From Thermoleophilia bacterium (GTDB lineage Bacteria > Actinomycetota > Thermoleophilia > Miltoncostaeales > Miltoncostaeaceae), in contig JAFMJQ010000002.1 of NCBI GenBank assembly GCA_017853415.1, positions 1 to 59,900 of the forward strand: a stretch of DNA of 59,900 nucleotides. The letters are read 5' to 3'. The position numbers were made by a program, and so were the translations under genes. Below, piece after piece: positions 19,180 through 27,335 of the stretch. Below the pieces are notes generated by a model. The model was not told the origin of the DNA, searched no databases, and saw only the letters and a program-made list of their open reading frames with translations. Each line of letters begins with the position of its first letter. Within the stretch, counting starts at the first letter, position 1.

Positions 19180-20586
19180 ATGGTCATCGCCATGCGTCGA
19201 TCAGCCCTTCTGGCTGTGCCCCTGACCATCGCCGCCCTCGCCCTGCCCTCATGGGCCGTGGCGCAGCCGGCGCCGGGCACAACTTCCACCGGCACCACCC
19301 CGGCAGCCACCGGGACCACCACGCCGACCACCTCGACTCCGGCATACACCGGTCCGCCGCGGATTTCGGGGCTGCGCCTGCGCAGCGTCGTGAAGGCCCA
19401 GCAGGGCCACGCGCGCTTCGTGCTGGGCCTCAAGTCGGCGGGTCCCGTGACGGTGACCATCAAGATCACCAGCCTCAAGGAAAAGAAGGTGGTGCGCACC
19501 ATCACCAGCGCGCCGAACAGGCCCGGTGGTCAGGTGTGGTTCCTCGTGCAGGCCGTGAACGACCAGGGCTACCAGCTGCCCAACGGCGCCTACTCGGTGA
19601 GCATCTCCGCCACCGACGCGCAGGGCCGCACCGCGAAGGCGCTCAAGAGGAACTTCAAGCTCGAGCTCACCCCGCCGCGCGGGCGCCTCGACGGCTTCAC
19701 GGTTCCGAACCTTCCGGCCATCGCCCGCCAGCTGAAGATCCCCGAGGGCGGCCAGCTGGTCACGGCCCTTGGCCCGAAGGGCGTGCTCGTCACCGCCGGC
19801 CTGCGCCGCGGCGACGTCATCACGAAGATCAACAGCCTCGACGTGACGACCCCCGGCCAGTGGACCGCGGCCCTCAAGACGCTGCCGGCCGACACCCCCG
19901 TGCCCGTGGAGTTCCGCCGCGGCACCGAGGTGCGCACCGGCACCATCTCGGTGCCCGCCGACTGGAACCCGGCCCCGAGCTACGAGAAGACGTTCCCCGT
20001 GCTGGTGAAGCGCAACCCGGGCAAGCTCGGGTACCTGCTCGCCGCCGCCCGCGACCGCATCGAGGCCGGCAAGCCCGACGACGCCCAGAAGCTCTTCGAC
20101 AAGTGGCCCAAGGGGCTGCAGTCGACCGGCGTCGGCCAGATGCTGCAGGGCGAGATCCTGCTCGACAAGGACGACCTCAAGGGTGCCCTCGCCGCCTACA
20201 ACCGCGCGGTGAAGGCCGATCCGAACCTCGCCCCCGCGCTGCTGGGCCAGGGCCTCGTGCTCTCGCGCCTCGACCGCACCGACGAGGCCGTGCCGGCCTT
20301 CCAGGCCGCCGTCACGGCGGACCCGGGCAACGCCATCGCCCAGGCCTTCCTCGCCTACGCGCTGATCGCCACCGACCAGTTCGACGCGGCCATCGCCGCG
20401 GCCACCGAGGCCGTGCGCCTCGACGCGAACTACGAGGACGGCTACGTGGCCCTGGGCCTGGCGCTCATCGCCACCAACCAGAAGGCCAAGGGCGTCGCCG
20501 AGCTCAAGAAGGGCCTGCTGCTGATCTCGGACGACAAGCGCGCCACCCAGCTGATCACCGACAACCTGGAGCCCAACCACCCCTAG
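19180..20586 (+). CDS. Exported PDZ-TPR protein
   Basis: 468 residues. The ATG at 19180 follows AAGGG by five bases; a second ATG at 19192 would give the same signal peptide. A signal sequence ends in SWAVAQ, followed by a Thr/Pro linker and a beta-rich domain (about 50-165) with an Ig-like or FlgD-like look. A PDZ domain follows (about 185-260; GVLVTAGLRRGDVITKINS). At least four tetratricopeptide-like helix pairs (about 280-460) have the usual A-x-x-x-Y/F-x-x-A-x-x-x-x-P pattern. Such proteins are scaffolds rather than enzymes; I see no protease residues. It is divergent from the phosphorylase-like gene and followed by a hairpin terminator. Confidence 0.82.
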   Translation: MVIAMRRSALLAVPLTIAALALPSWAVAQPAPGTTSTGTTPAATGTTTPTTSTPAYTGPPRISGLRLRSVVKAQQGHARFVLGLKSAGPVTVTIKITSLKEKKVVRTITSAPNRPGGQVWFLVQAVNDQGYQLPNGAYSVSISATDAQGRTAKALKRNFKLELTPPRGRLDGFTVPNLPAIARQLKIPEGGQLVTALGPKGVLVTAGLRRGDVITKINSLDVTTPGQWTAALKTLPADTPVPVEFRRGTEVRTGTISVPADWNPAPSYEKTFPVLVKRNPGKLGYLLAAARDRIEAGKPDDAQKLFDKWPKGLQSTGVGQMLQGEILLDKDDLKGALAAYNRAVKADPNLAPALLGQGLVLSRLDRTDEAVPAFQAAVTADPGNAIAQAFLAYALIATDQFDAAIAAATEAVRLDANYEDGYVALGLALIATNQKAKGVAELKKGLLLISDDKRATQLITDNLEPNHP

Positions 20587-20594
20587 GTGGGTGG

Positions 20595-20617
20595 GCCCCT
20601 GCGGATCCCGCGGGGGC
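20595..20617 (+). terminator. Hairpin terminator after PDZ-TPR gene
   Basis: Ten-base-pair stem (20595-20604 with 20608-20617, one G-U pair) closing on an ATC loop, eight bases after the stop codon. No T-run follows, which is common in very GC-rich genomes. Confidence 0.5.
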
Positions 20618-20672
20618 GCTGTGGGCCCAGGGGTGATCGGCTGGAGAGCCGTCCACCGGATTCATGCCGAGG

Positions 20673-20877
20673 GCCGCAGGGGGAGTTGAACCCCAGCGGA
20701 CAACTCGCGGATAGCCGGGCTGGCTCGTACTTGGGGGTGGCGGCGATCGCAGCCGGGGATCCCGCATTTGCGGCCCCCGCAAATGCTGATCCCGCTTCGG
20801 CGAGTGGCCGCAACCCCCAAGTACGAGCCAGCCCGGACCGCTGCGGTAGTCCGCTGGGGTTCAACTCCCCCTGCGGC
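20673..20877. repeat. 205-bp nested inverted repeat element
   Basis: Three perfect nested inverted repeats share one centre near 20775: 29 bp (20673-20701 with 20849-20877), 24 bp (20715-20738 with 20813-20836) and 10 bp (20764-20773 with 20777-20786, loop CCC). As RNA it would be one long interrupted hairpin. The outer arm contains GGGGTTCAACTCCCCC, which resembles a tRNA T-arm (TTCAACT fits the T-loop consensus). The element fills most of the 340-bp gap between the PDZ-TPR gene and a small membrane-protein gene. It contains no convincing open reading frame. It could be a palindromic interspersed (MITE-like) repeat or a structured RNA; no second copy was noticed in this window. Confidence 0.8.
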
Positions 20878-20926
20878 ATGCGCCGAGGGTTCCGGCGGGC
20901 GACTCTCCTGCTGATAACCCCCGGGG

Positions 20927-21202
20927 CTACAGCTCGCCCGTGGGCTCCGCTTCCTCTTCGTCTTCCCAGCGGCGGCGGCGGGGGCCACGGCTGCCCATGT
21001 TGACGTAGAGCACCACGCTCACCACACCGATGATGAGGCCGATCCAGAACTGCCACATGCCGAGCGGGTTGCCGCTGAAGATGCCGAACAGCAGGAGCAC
21101 GGCGATGTCGATGACGAGCGCGATCAGGCGCTGGCGCGGCGGTGCGAGCTGCACCACCCAGGGCGCGGCAATCGAGATGATGAGGAGCAGGATCGAGCTC
21201 AT
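20927..21202 (-). CDS. Small membrane protein, hypothetical
   Basis: 91 residues from the ATG at 21202. Three hydrophobic stretches (SSILLLIISIAAPWVVQL, LIALVIDIAVLLLFGIF, FWIGLIIGVVSVVLYV) imply two to three membrane helices, followed by a basic cluster (GPRRRRW) and an acidic tail. The basic cluster after the last helix suggests a cytoplasmic C-terminus. GGAG stands very close to the start. No family recognised. It lies between the inverted-repeat element and the divergent DUF429 gene. Confidence 0.65.
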   Translation of the reverse strand: MSSILLLIISIAAPWVVQLAPPRQRLIALVIDIAVLLLFGIFSGNPLGMWQFWIGLIIGVVSVVLYVNMGSRGPRRRRWEDEEEAEPTGEL

Positions 21203-21314
21203 GTCTCCAACCGATTCGGGGATGCACGCCGGGGTGGCGGCCATTTCCAGCGCGAGAGCGTAGCGGAGGCGGGCGAAATCGCGCGTGCAGGCCCCCCGTC
21301 GCTACTCTCGGACC

Positions 21315-22142
21315 GTGCGCGCCGTGGGAATCCACCTGCTCCAGGACGCGCGGCGCGATGACGCCCCCGGGCGCTCCGCCGTGGCCGGGATCACCCCTGA
21401 CAACCGCCTGTCAGGGGTGCAGATGTGCCGTTCCGATGGGGAGATCGTGGGTGCGGTGGGCGAGTCGCCGGCGCTCGTGCTCGTGGATGCGCCGCTCGTG
21501 GTGCCGGCGGTGGCGGGGCGGCGGGACGTCGAGCACGTGCTCGCGTGGCTGGACATCCCCGCCTTCCCGGTGACGCCGGCACGCATGCAGAAGGCCTACG
21601 GCGGGGCGCGTGGGGTGCATCTGGCCGAGGCGCTCGTGGACGCCGGCCATGTGGTGGCCGAGGCGCTGCCCGACCAGGTGCTGAGGCAGCTCATGTGGGA
21701 TGCCGATCATCCCGATGGGTCCCCGGTGCTCCCCCTCGCCGACTACCGCGCGGCGTGGCTTGGTATGCGGGCGCCGGCCTTCCGCCCGCGGGGTGGCCGG
21801 GCCCGCAACGATGGCCTGGCACCCGCCCGTGCGCTGCTCGGCGCGGCCGCCGACCTCGCCGCGTGGCCCGCGCCGGAGCGCGAGGGCGACCTCGCAGACC
21901 TCGATGAGGCGGCGGCCATCGACGCCGTGGCGTGCGCGCTGCTCGCACGCCGATGCCTCGACGCCCCCGGCGACCGCTGGGCGCTGGTGGGCGACGCCCA
22001 GCGGGGGCGGGTGGCCCTGGCGGCCTGCCCCGAGATGATCGACCGCGCGGGCATCAACATCGCGCGCCTGCGGGACGAGGGGACGATCGCCATCCCCGCG
22101 CAGGTTGCGGGGGCACAGGTCGGCCCGCCACAATCATGGTGA
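21315..22142 (+). CDS. DUF429-type protein (predicted RNase H-fold)
   Basis: About 275 residues from the GTG at 21315. Features of the DUF429 group, which are predicted RNase H-like nucleases: an acidic VLVDAPL strand, a long middle with FPVTPARMQK, an invariant-looking EALPDQVLRQL segment, and a helix with DLDEAAAIDAVACALLA carrying Asp/Glu residues that could complete a metal site. N-terminal strand RAVGIHLLQDARRD lacks the usual first Asp of the fold (GxDxA), so activity is doubtful. It is followed 39 bp later by dodecin. Confidence 0.6.
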   Translation: MRAVGIHLLQDARRDDAPGRSAVAGITPDNRLSGVQMCRSDGEIVGAVGESPALVLVDAPLVVPAVAGRRDVEHVLAWLDIPAFPVTPARMQKAYGGARGVHLAEALVDAGHVVAEALPDQVLRQLMWDADHPDGSPVLPLADYRAAWLGMRAPAFRPRGGRARNDGLAPARALLGAAADLAAWPAPEREGDLADLDEAAAIDAVACALLARRCLDAPGDRWALVGDAQRGRVALAACPEMIDRAGINIARLRDEGTIAIPAQVAGAQVGPPQSW

Positions 22143-22181
22143 GCCGCGGAGGACCGCGGGAACCCGACCGGGAGGCACCCC

Positions 22182-22394
22182 GTGTCCACTGACAGCGTCT
22201 ACAAGGTCATCGAGATCGTCGGCACCAGCAGCGAGTCGTGGGAGGCCGCCACCCGGCTTGCCGTCGAGACGGCGTCCAGCACCCTGCGCGACCTGCGCGT
22301 GGCGGAGGTCGTGAAGCAGGACGTCACGGTGAAGGACGGCACGGTCGACCGCTTCCGCGTGCGCCTGCTGATCAGCTTCAAGTACGAGCACTGA
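22182..22394 (+). CDS. Dodecin family flavin-binding protein
   Basis: 70 residues from a GTG start. It has the dodecin pattern: VYKVIEIVGTSSESWEAA, a short helix, LRVAEVVKQDVTVKDG and a final FRVRLLISFKY strand. Dodecins assemble into hollow dodecamers that store riboflavin or FMN and may protect against flavin photochemistry. The aromatic flavin-stacking residue of archaeal dodecin corresponds to the region around Trp20 here. Cytoplasmic. Confidence 0.9.
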   Translation: MSTDSVYKVIEIVGTSSESWEAATRLAVETASSTLRDLRVAEVVKQDVTVKDGTVDRFRVRLLISFKYEH

Positions 22395-22416
22395 TCCGGG
22401 CGGCCCCGGGCGGCGG

Positions 22417-23241
22417 TCACGCCGGGCGCACCGCCATCGGCAGCACCTCCACCGGCGCGGCGTCAAGCGCCTGCGCGAGATCGTCCGGACCCCGGTACGG
22501 CCGGTCATCGATGAACCGGGCCTCCACGGGCGCAGCCACCTCGTCGACGGCGAGGGGCCAGGGGTGGAGCGCGCACGCGAGGCCCGAAGCTTCGCCGGCG
22601 CCTCCGGCTCCGCCGTTCGCCGGGCTCACTGCGATTCCCACCCCCCGCTCATCACCCGGGCAGCGGGGAACGCGCGGGAGGGTCCATGACTCGCCTCCCA
22701 CGAGCCCCCTCCACGTGAGGTAGAGGCTGAGCAGGTCGATGGCCTGGAGTATGCGGTAGGAGGTCCACGCCCAGCACGCGAGGTCCGGGCCCTCGCCCAG
22801 GCGATCGCGCAGCTCCCTGCACCCGGTGGCGCGCTCCAGCACGAGCGCCCGGGCGGGCCCGGGCCTCTCGTCAAGCGCCGTCACCTGCCCGTCGAGCCCG
22901 AAGCGCCGCATCACGAGGCCCGCTCCGTGCATGCCCACGAGCAGTTCCACGCGGTCGCCGCGCTCCGCCGCGGCGGCGGCGCTGGCGCGGTGGATGGCCA
23001 CGTGCTCGGCGATGTCCATCGCGACGAACCCCTGCGGCTCGCCATCGGGCAGCACCTGCGGGTGGCGCTCCCACTCGCGCCAGCCCTCGTCGTGCCATGT
23101 GGTGGCCTCCACGATGGCGTCCCAGTGGTCGGGGCATGCGAAGGCCTCGTTGCCCCAGGCGCTGACGAGCAGGCCGCACTGCTCCTGGTGCGCCACCTGC
23201 GTGATCACGCGCAGCCGGCCATCGACGCGCGCGATGATCAC
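22417..23241 (-). CDS. DUF3891 family protein
   Basis: 274 residues from the GTG at 23241, chosen because the DUF3891 opening (VIIARVDGRLRVITQVAHQEQCG) begins there; the frame upstream is open but overlaps zwf antisense-like sequence without protein character. His and Asp residues in HQEQCG, TTWHDEGWREWE and HVAIHRASAAAA suggest a metal-dependent helical hydrolase of HD-like type, but the family is uncharacterised to my knowledge. It lies 43 bp after zwf on the same strand and may be co-transcribed with zwf and gnd. Confidence 0.75.
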   Translation of the reverse strand: MIIARVDGRLRVITQVAHQEQCGLLVSAWGNEAFACPDHWDAIVEATTWHDEGWREWERHPQVLPDGEPQGFVAMDIAEHVAIHRASAAAAAERGDRVELLVGMHGAGLVMRRFGLDGQVTALDERPGPARALVLERATGCRELRDRLGEGPDLACWAWTSYRILQAIDLLSLYLTWRGLVGGESWTLPRVPRCPGDERGVGIAVSPANGGAGGAGEASGLACALHPWPLAVDEVAAPVEARFIDDRPYRGPDDLAQALDAAPVEVLPMAVRPA

Positions 23242-23284
23242 GCGCGGCCCCCACGTGGCCCGGCCGCCATCGCCGCCTCCCGCG

Positions 23285-24688
23285 TCACGCCGTGGCGGGC
23301 ACGTGCGGGCTGCTGAGCATGTCGTCGAGGTCCGACGGCAGCAGGCGCGTGGCACCGGCCGGGCCCATGCTGCCGCGCCAGTAGGGCTCCACGGGCGGAG
23401 GATCCTCGAGCAGCGGCCCCACGACCCGCCACTGCTCCTCCACCAGGTCGCCGCGCGCGAACAGGCGGCGCTCGCCGGTGATGGCGTCTCCCAGCAGGCG
23501 CTCATAGGCCGCCGGGCCGGGAAGGCCGAGGCGCGTGGAGTAGTGCACCGAGAGGTCCACGGTCTCCATCACCACGCGGTCGCCGGGCTGCTTCACCTGC
23601 ATGCTGAGCTCGATGAGGTCGTCGGGCTTCATGCGGAAGCGCATGCGATTGGGCTCGAAGGTGCCATCGGCGTCCGGGAACAGCTGCCGTGGCGGGGCCA
23701 CGTACTCCACCACCGCCTCGGTGAGGGTGCGGGCCATGCCCTTGCCCGCGCGGATCGTGAACGGCACGCCGGCCCAGCGCCAGGAGTCGATCTCGAAGCG
23801 CAGGGCGCAGTAGGTGTCGACATCGCTGTCGGGCGGCACGCCGGGCTCCTCGCGGTAGCCCTCGTACTGCCCGCGCACGATGTTGCCGCGCGTGAGGGGC
23901 CGGATGGAGCGCAGCACCTTCATCTTCTCGTCGTTGATCGAATCGGCATCCATCGTGACCGGCGGATCCATGGCGAGGATGCACACCAGCTGCAGCAGGT
24001 GGTTCTGCACGACGTCGCGCAGGCACCCCACCGTCTCGTAGAACGCCCCGCGGCCCTCCACGCCGAACGACTCGGTCATCTCGATGTGCACATGGCTCAC
24101 GTATCGCCTGTTCCACAGCGGCTCGAGCATGGTGTTGCCGAATCGCGCCACCAGGAGGTTCTGCACCTGCTCGTAGCCCAGGAAGTGATCGATGCGGAAG
24201 ATCTGGTCCTCGCGCAGCTCCGTCGAGAGCATGCGGTTCAGCGCGATGGCCGACTCGAGGTCGCGCCCCAGCGGCTTCTCCACCACCACGCGGCAGTTGG
24301 CGGTGAGGTCGTGATGCGCGAGCGCATCGACCACGTCGCCGAAGAGCCCCGGCGGGATCGCCAGGTAGAACACCGGCAGCGAGACATCCGTGAGCACCGC
24401 CGCGAGCTCGTCGAAGGTGGACGGGTCGGAGTACTCCCCGTGTACGTAGCGCATCGATGCGATGAGCCGCTCCGCGGCCTCGTCGCCGTCGGGGACGCCG
24501 GCCTCGCGCAGGGAGTCGCGGATGCGCTGGCACAGGCGATCGAGGGTCCACCCCTCGCGCGCGATGCCCACCACGGGAATTCCCAGCTGGCCGCGCGCCT
24601 CGAGCGCGTGGAGGGCCGGGAAGAGCTTCTTGTAGGCCAGGTCGCCGGTGGCCCCGAACAGCACCAGGCAGTCCGCGCGGTCGCTCAT
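23285..24688 (-). CDS. zwf: Glucose-6-phosphate dehydrogenase
   Basis: First enzyme of the oxidative pentose-phosphate pathway, giving 6-phosphogluconolactone and NAD(P)H. 467 residues. The dinucleotide site GATGDLAYKKL is at 12-22. The active-site block RIDHFLGYE lies at 165-173. His168 and the general-base His230 (RDVVQNH) are present. Oddity: the family motif is RIDHxLGKE; here the phosphate-contacting lysine is Tyr172. Two residues of EKPLG follow the rule. The start ATG overlaps the gnd stop (ATGA), so gnd and zwf are coupled; pgl is divergent, so all three steps of the oxidative branch are here. Confidence 0.95.
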   Translation of the reverse strand: MSDRADCLVLFGATGDLAYKKLFPALHALEARGQLGIPVVGIAREGWTLDRLCQRIRDSLREAGVPDGDEAAERLIASMRYVHGEYSDPSTFDELAAVLTDVSLPVFYLAIPPGLFGDVVDALAHHDLTANCRVVVEKPLGRDLESAIALNRMLSTELREDQIFRIDHFLGYEQVQNLLVARFGNTMLEPLWNRRYVSHVHIEMTESFGVEGRGAFYETVGCLRDVVQNHLLQLVCILAMDPPVTMDADSINDEKMKVLRSIRPLTRGNIVRGQYEGYREEPGVPPDSDVDTYCALRFEIDSWRWAGVPFTIRAGKGMARTLTEAVVEYVAPPRQLFPDADGTFEPNRMRFRMKPDDLIELSMQVKQPGDRVVMETVDLSVHYSTRLGLPGPAAYERLLGDAITGERRLFARGDLVEEQWRVVGPLLEDPPPVEPYWRGSMGPAGATRLLPSDLDDMLSSPHVPATA

Positions 24689-25698
24689 CCCGTGGCCTCC
24701 GCATGGCCGCCGAATCCGCGCCGCATGGCCGACAGCACCTTGTTGGCGTACTCATCGTTGCCGCGGCTGGCGAAGCGGCTGAACAGCGCGGCCGCGAGCA
24801 CCGGCACCGGCACGCCCTCGTCCACCGCCGCCTGCACGGTCCAGCGCCCCTCTCCCGAATCGGACACCCGGCCCGAGAAGCCCGCGAGGTCGGGGTCGCG
24901 CGCGAGCTCGTCGGCCGTGAGGTCGAGCAGCCACGACTCCACCACGCTGCCCCGGCGCCAGAGCTCGGCCACGGCGGGGATGTCGATGTCGTAGCGGTAA
25001 AGCGATGGGTCGGAGAGCGGTGCCGTCTCGGCATCCGCCGCACGCTCGGCCGAGCCCGCATTCGCGTGGCGCAGCACGTTGAACCCCTCGGCGTACGCCG
25101 CCATGAGCCCGTACTCGATGCCGTTGTGCACCATCTTCACGAAGTGGCCCGCACCTGCGGGTCCGCAGTGCAGCCAGCCGCGCTCGTACTCGGTGGTGTC
25201 CCCATGGCGCGCGGGCGTGCGCGGGGCCGCGTCCACGCCCGGGGCAAGGGCCTCGAGCACCGGCTCGAGCAGCTCGACCGCGGCGGTGTCGCCCCCCACC
25301 ATGAGGCAGTAGCCACGATCCAGGCCCCACACCCCGCCGCTCACCCCGGCGTCCACATGGTGGATGCCGCGCCCGGCCAGGGCCTCGGCCCGGCGGATGT
25401 CCTCGTGGTAGTGGCCATTGCCCCCATCCACCACCACATCACCCGGCTGCAGGTGCTCCGCGACCTCGTCGATCGCCGCGCTGGTCACCGCCGCCGGCAG
25501 CATGAACCACACCACGCGCGGGGCGTCGAGGGCCGCCACCAGCGCGGCGGCGTCGGACGCGCCGTCGGCGCCCCGCGCCTGCACGGCCTGCACCGCGGCC
25601 GGGTCGCGGTCGAACCCCACCACCTCGATGCCGGCGCGCACCAGGCGCTCCGACATGTTGGCCCCCATCCTGCCGAGCCCGATCATCCCGATCCGCAT
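24685..25698 (-). CDS. gnd: 6-phosphogluconate dehydrogenase, short type
   Basis: 337 residues from the ATG at 25698, the length of the short, often NAD-preferring 6-phosphogluconate dehydrogenases (about 300-340) rather than the 470-residue E. coli type. Rossmann motif GLGRMGANM, then GNGHYHEDIRR, VSGGVWGLDRGYCLMVGG, and the catalytic FVKMVHNGIEYGLMAAYAEG with Lys and His/Asn. It decarboxylates 6-phosphogluconate to ribulose-5-phosphate. It leads the leftward transcript with zwf (four-base overlap) and shares a 63-bp promoter region with the divergent pgl. Confidence 0.96.
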   Translation of the reverse strand: MRIGMIGLGRMGANMSERLVRAGIEVVGFDRDPAAVQAVQARGADGASDAAALVAALDAPRVVWFMLPAAVTSAAIDEVAEHLQPGDVVVDGGNGHYHEDIRRAEALAGRGIHHVDAGVSGGVWGLDRGYCLMVGGDTAAVELLEPVLEALAPGVDAAPRTPARHGDTTEYERGWLHCGPAGAGHFVKMVHNGIEYGLMAAYAEGFNVLRHANAGSAERAADAETAPLSDPSLYRYDIDIPAVAELWRRGSVVESWLLDLTADELARDPDLAGFSGRVSDSGEGRWTVQAAVDEGVPVPVLAAALFSRFASRGNDEYANKVLSAMRRGFGGHAEATG

Positions 25699-25761
25699 CC
25701 CTGCCCCCCGGTGTTGCGACGCGCCCTCGGCGCCGCCATGGGCAAGGGTACCCTCACGGGC

Positions 25762-26472
25762 ATGCGTGAACGCGTGGTCCCGGGGGACGACCTCGCCGCG
25801 GCCCGATGGGCCGCCGGGCGAATCGCGGCGATCCTCGCCGCGGCGGTGGATGCGCGCGGGTGGGCGTCGCTGGCTCTCTCGGGCGGCCGATCGCCGTGGG
25901 TGATGATGGAGCACCTCTTCCACCGCGACATCCCCTGGGGCTCGATCGACATCCTGCAGGTGGACGAGCGCGTGGCGCCGGATGGCGATGACCAGCGCAA
26001 CTGGACGCGCATCGCCCCACTGCTGGCCCAATCACCCGCGTCAGCGGCGCGTACGCACCCGATGAGGGTGGCCCAGGGCGCCGACGCGGCGGTGCGCGAC
26101 TACCTGGCGGTGCTGCAGGGGATGGCCGGGCCCATCGACGTGGTGCAGCTGGGCCTCGGCGACGACGGCCACACCGCGAGCCTGGCGCCGGGCGACCCGG
26201 TGCTCGACGTCACCGATGCGCCCGTGGCGGCCACGGCCCTGCCGTTCAACGGCACCAGGCGGGTCACCCTCACCTACCCCGCGCTCGATGGCGCGCGCGA
26301 GGTGCTCTGGCTCATCACCGGTGCGCAGAAGGCCGCCATGGCCGCGCGCCTCGAGGCCGGGGACCGGTCGATTCCGGCAGGGCGCGTGTGCGCGCCGTCG
26401 CAGGTGCTCGTGCTCGACCGGGCGGCGGCGTCCCCCGCGATTCCCCCTACGGGCGCGGGGGCCACGGCGTGA
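25762..26472 (+). CDS. pgl: 6-phosphogluconolactonase
   Basis: 236 residues from the ATG at 25762 (an in-frame ATG at 25738 would add eight unlikely residues). Family motifs: LALSGGRSPWVMMEHL (phosphate loop), DILQVDERVAPDGDDQRN, and VQLGLGDDGHTASLAPG with the catalytic His; the C-terminal VLWLITGAQKAAM is also conserved. It hydrolyses the lactone made by Zwf. Divergent from gnd, so the three oxidative pentose-phosphate genes sit around one control region. The 3' end overlaps a possible small convergent ORF. Confidence 0.93.
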   Translation: MRERVVPGDDLAAARWAAGRIAAILAAAVDARGWASLALSGGRSPWVMMEHLFHRDIPWGSIDILQVDERVAPDGDDQRNWTRIAPLLAQSPASAARTHPMRVAQGADAAVRDYLAVLQGMAGPIDVVQLGLGDDGHTASLAPGDPVLDVTDAPVAATALPFNGTRRVTLTYPALDGAREVLWLITGAQKAAMAARLEAGDRSIPAGRVCAPSQVLVLDRAAASPAIPPTGAGATA

Positions 26473-26668
26473 CCGTGGACGCCGGCACCCGCTCGCGGCG
26501 CCCGCCGTCCGGCGCGGCGATGACCGCGTGCGCGCCGTCGAACCCCTCGAGCACCCCGAAGCGCCACCCCCGGCGGTGCGGGTAGCGCACCTGGTCGCCG
26601 GGCACGAGGTCCGGGTAGGCGAGGCTCATCTGGGCGGGTGTCGAGTGCGGATCGGCTGCCATGTCCAT
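26447..26668 (-). CDS. Possible small protein, SH3-like, hypothetical
   Basis: About 73 residues. The visible part, SLAYPDLVPGDQVRYPHRRG followed by WRFGVLEGF and a basic-acidic strand pattern, looks like a small beta-barrel (SH3/KOW-like). Starts at 26668 or 26662 are possible, neither with a strong ribosome site. It overlaps the last 26 bases of pgl on the opposite strand. Codon positions look protein-like, but I do not recognise a family and it might be spurious. Confidence 0.4.
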   Translation of the reverse strand: MDMAADPHSTPAQMSLAYPDLVPGDQVRYPHRRGWRFGVLEGFDGAHAVIAAPDGGRRERVPASTVTPWPPRP

Positions 26669-26784
26669 CGTCACGTTTCGCTGCACCCGTGACATCCCCT
26701 GCGCCGCCGCGCCTGTCGCCCCGCTAGTGTCGCCGCGCGCCTCACCGGTGGCGCCAACGACAGCACGACCTTCAAGGGGACCGC

Positions 26785-27228
26785 ATGAACACGACCGAGT
26801 TCGCAAAGGCACTCGCCGCACGAACGGACATGAGCGTGGCCGAGGCCACGAACGTGACCAAGCACTTCCTCGACCTGCTCAAGGAGGGTGCCAACAAGGG
26901 CGAGCGCATCGCGTTCCTCGGCTTCGGCACGTTCTCGGTGACGCGCCGCGCGGCCCGCACCGGCGTGAACCCCCGCAACCCGAGCCAGAAGGTGAAGATC
27001 CCCGCCCGCAACGTGGTGCGCTTCACCCCCGGCGCTTCGCTCAAGGAGGCCGCGAACGGCAAGTTCAAGCCCCTTGCGGCCGCGAAGACGGCCGAGAAGA
27101 AGGCCGTCGCCACGGCCAAGAAGGACGTGAAGAAGGCCACGACGGCCGCCAAGCGCACCACCGCGAAGGCCAAGGCCACCGTGAAGAAGGCCGCCCCGAA
27201 GAAGGCCGCTCCCAAGAAGCGCAAGTAA
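26785..27228 (+). CDS. HU-type nucleoid protein with lysine-rich tail
   Basis: 147 residues. Residues 1-90 are a standard HU domain: MNTTEFAKALAARTDMSVAE, GFGTFSV, and the DNA-binding arm RTGVNPRNPSQKVKIPA. From about 95 to the end is a tail of Ala/Lys repeats with several KKA and PKK units ending in KKRK, like histone H1 and like mycobacterial HupB. Such HU proteins bend and compact DNA. AAGGGGA lies just upstream of the ATG. Alone on its transcript, followed at once by a strong hairpin terminator. Confidence 0.96.
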   Translation: MNTTEFAKALAARTDMSVAEATNVTKHFLDLLKEGANKGERIAFLGFGTFSVTRRAARTGVNPRNPSQKVKIPARNVVRFTPGASLKEAANGKFKPLAAAKTAEKKAVATAKKDVKKATTAAKRTTAKAKATVKKAAPKKAAPKKRK

Positions 27229-27235
27229 CCCGAGC

Positions 27236-27265
27236 GGGGGGCCGGGGCGATGGCCCCGGCCCCCC
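27236..27265 (+). terminator. Intrinsic-type terminator hairpin after HU gene
   Basis: Perfect 13-bp GC stem (27236-27248 with 27253-27265) with a GATG loop, starting eight bases after the HU stop. No T-tract. It also lies downstream of the convergent CbiX-like gene and might serve both directions. Confidence 0.65.
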
Positions 27266-27288
27266 ACGGGAATCACCCGGCCACGGCC

Positions 27289-27335
27289 TGCACGGCCATC
27301 AGCCGGGCACGGCCTCCTGCACGGCCATCAGCCGG
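27289..27335. repeat. Direct repeat of the cbiX-like gene end
   Basis: The 18-bp sequence TGCACGGCCATCAGCCGG occurs twice, at 27289-27306 and 27318-27335, with a period of 29 bp. The right copy contains the stop codon of the CbiX-like gene; the left copy lies outside it. This looks like a small tandem duplication, without clear function. Confidence 0.6.

Noticed and set aside
20587-21003. ORFs across the inverted-repeat element on both strands
   Set aside because: Mirror-image reading of the palindrome produces similar meaningless peptides on each strand; no start signal.
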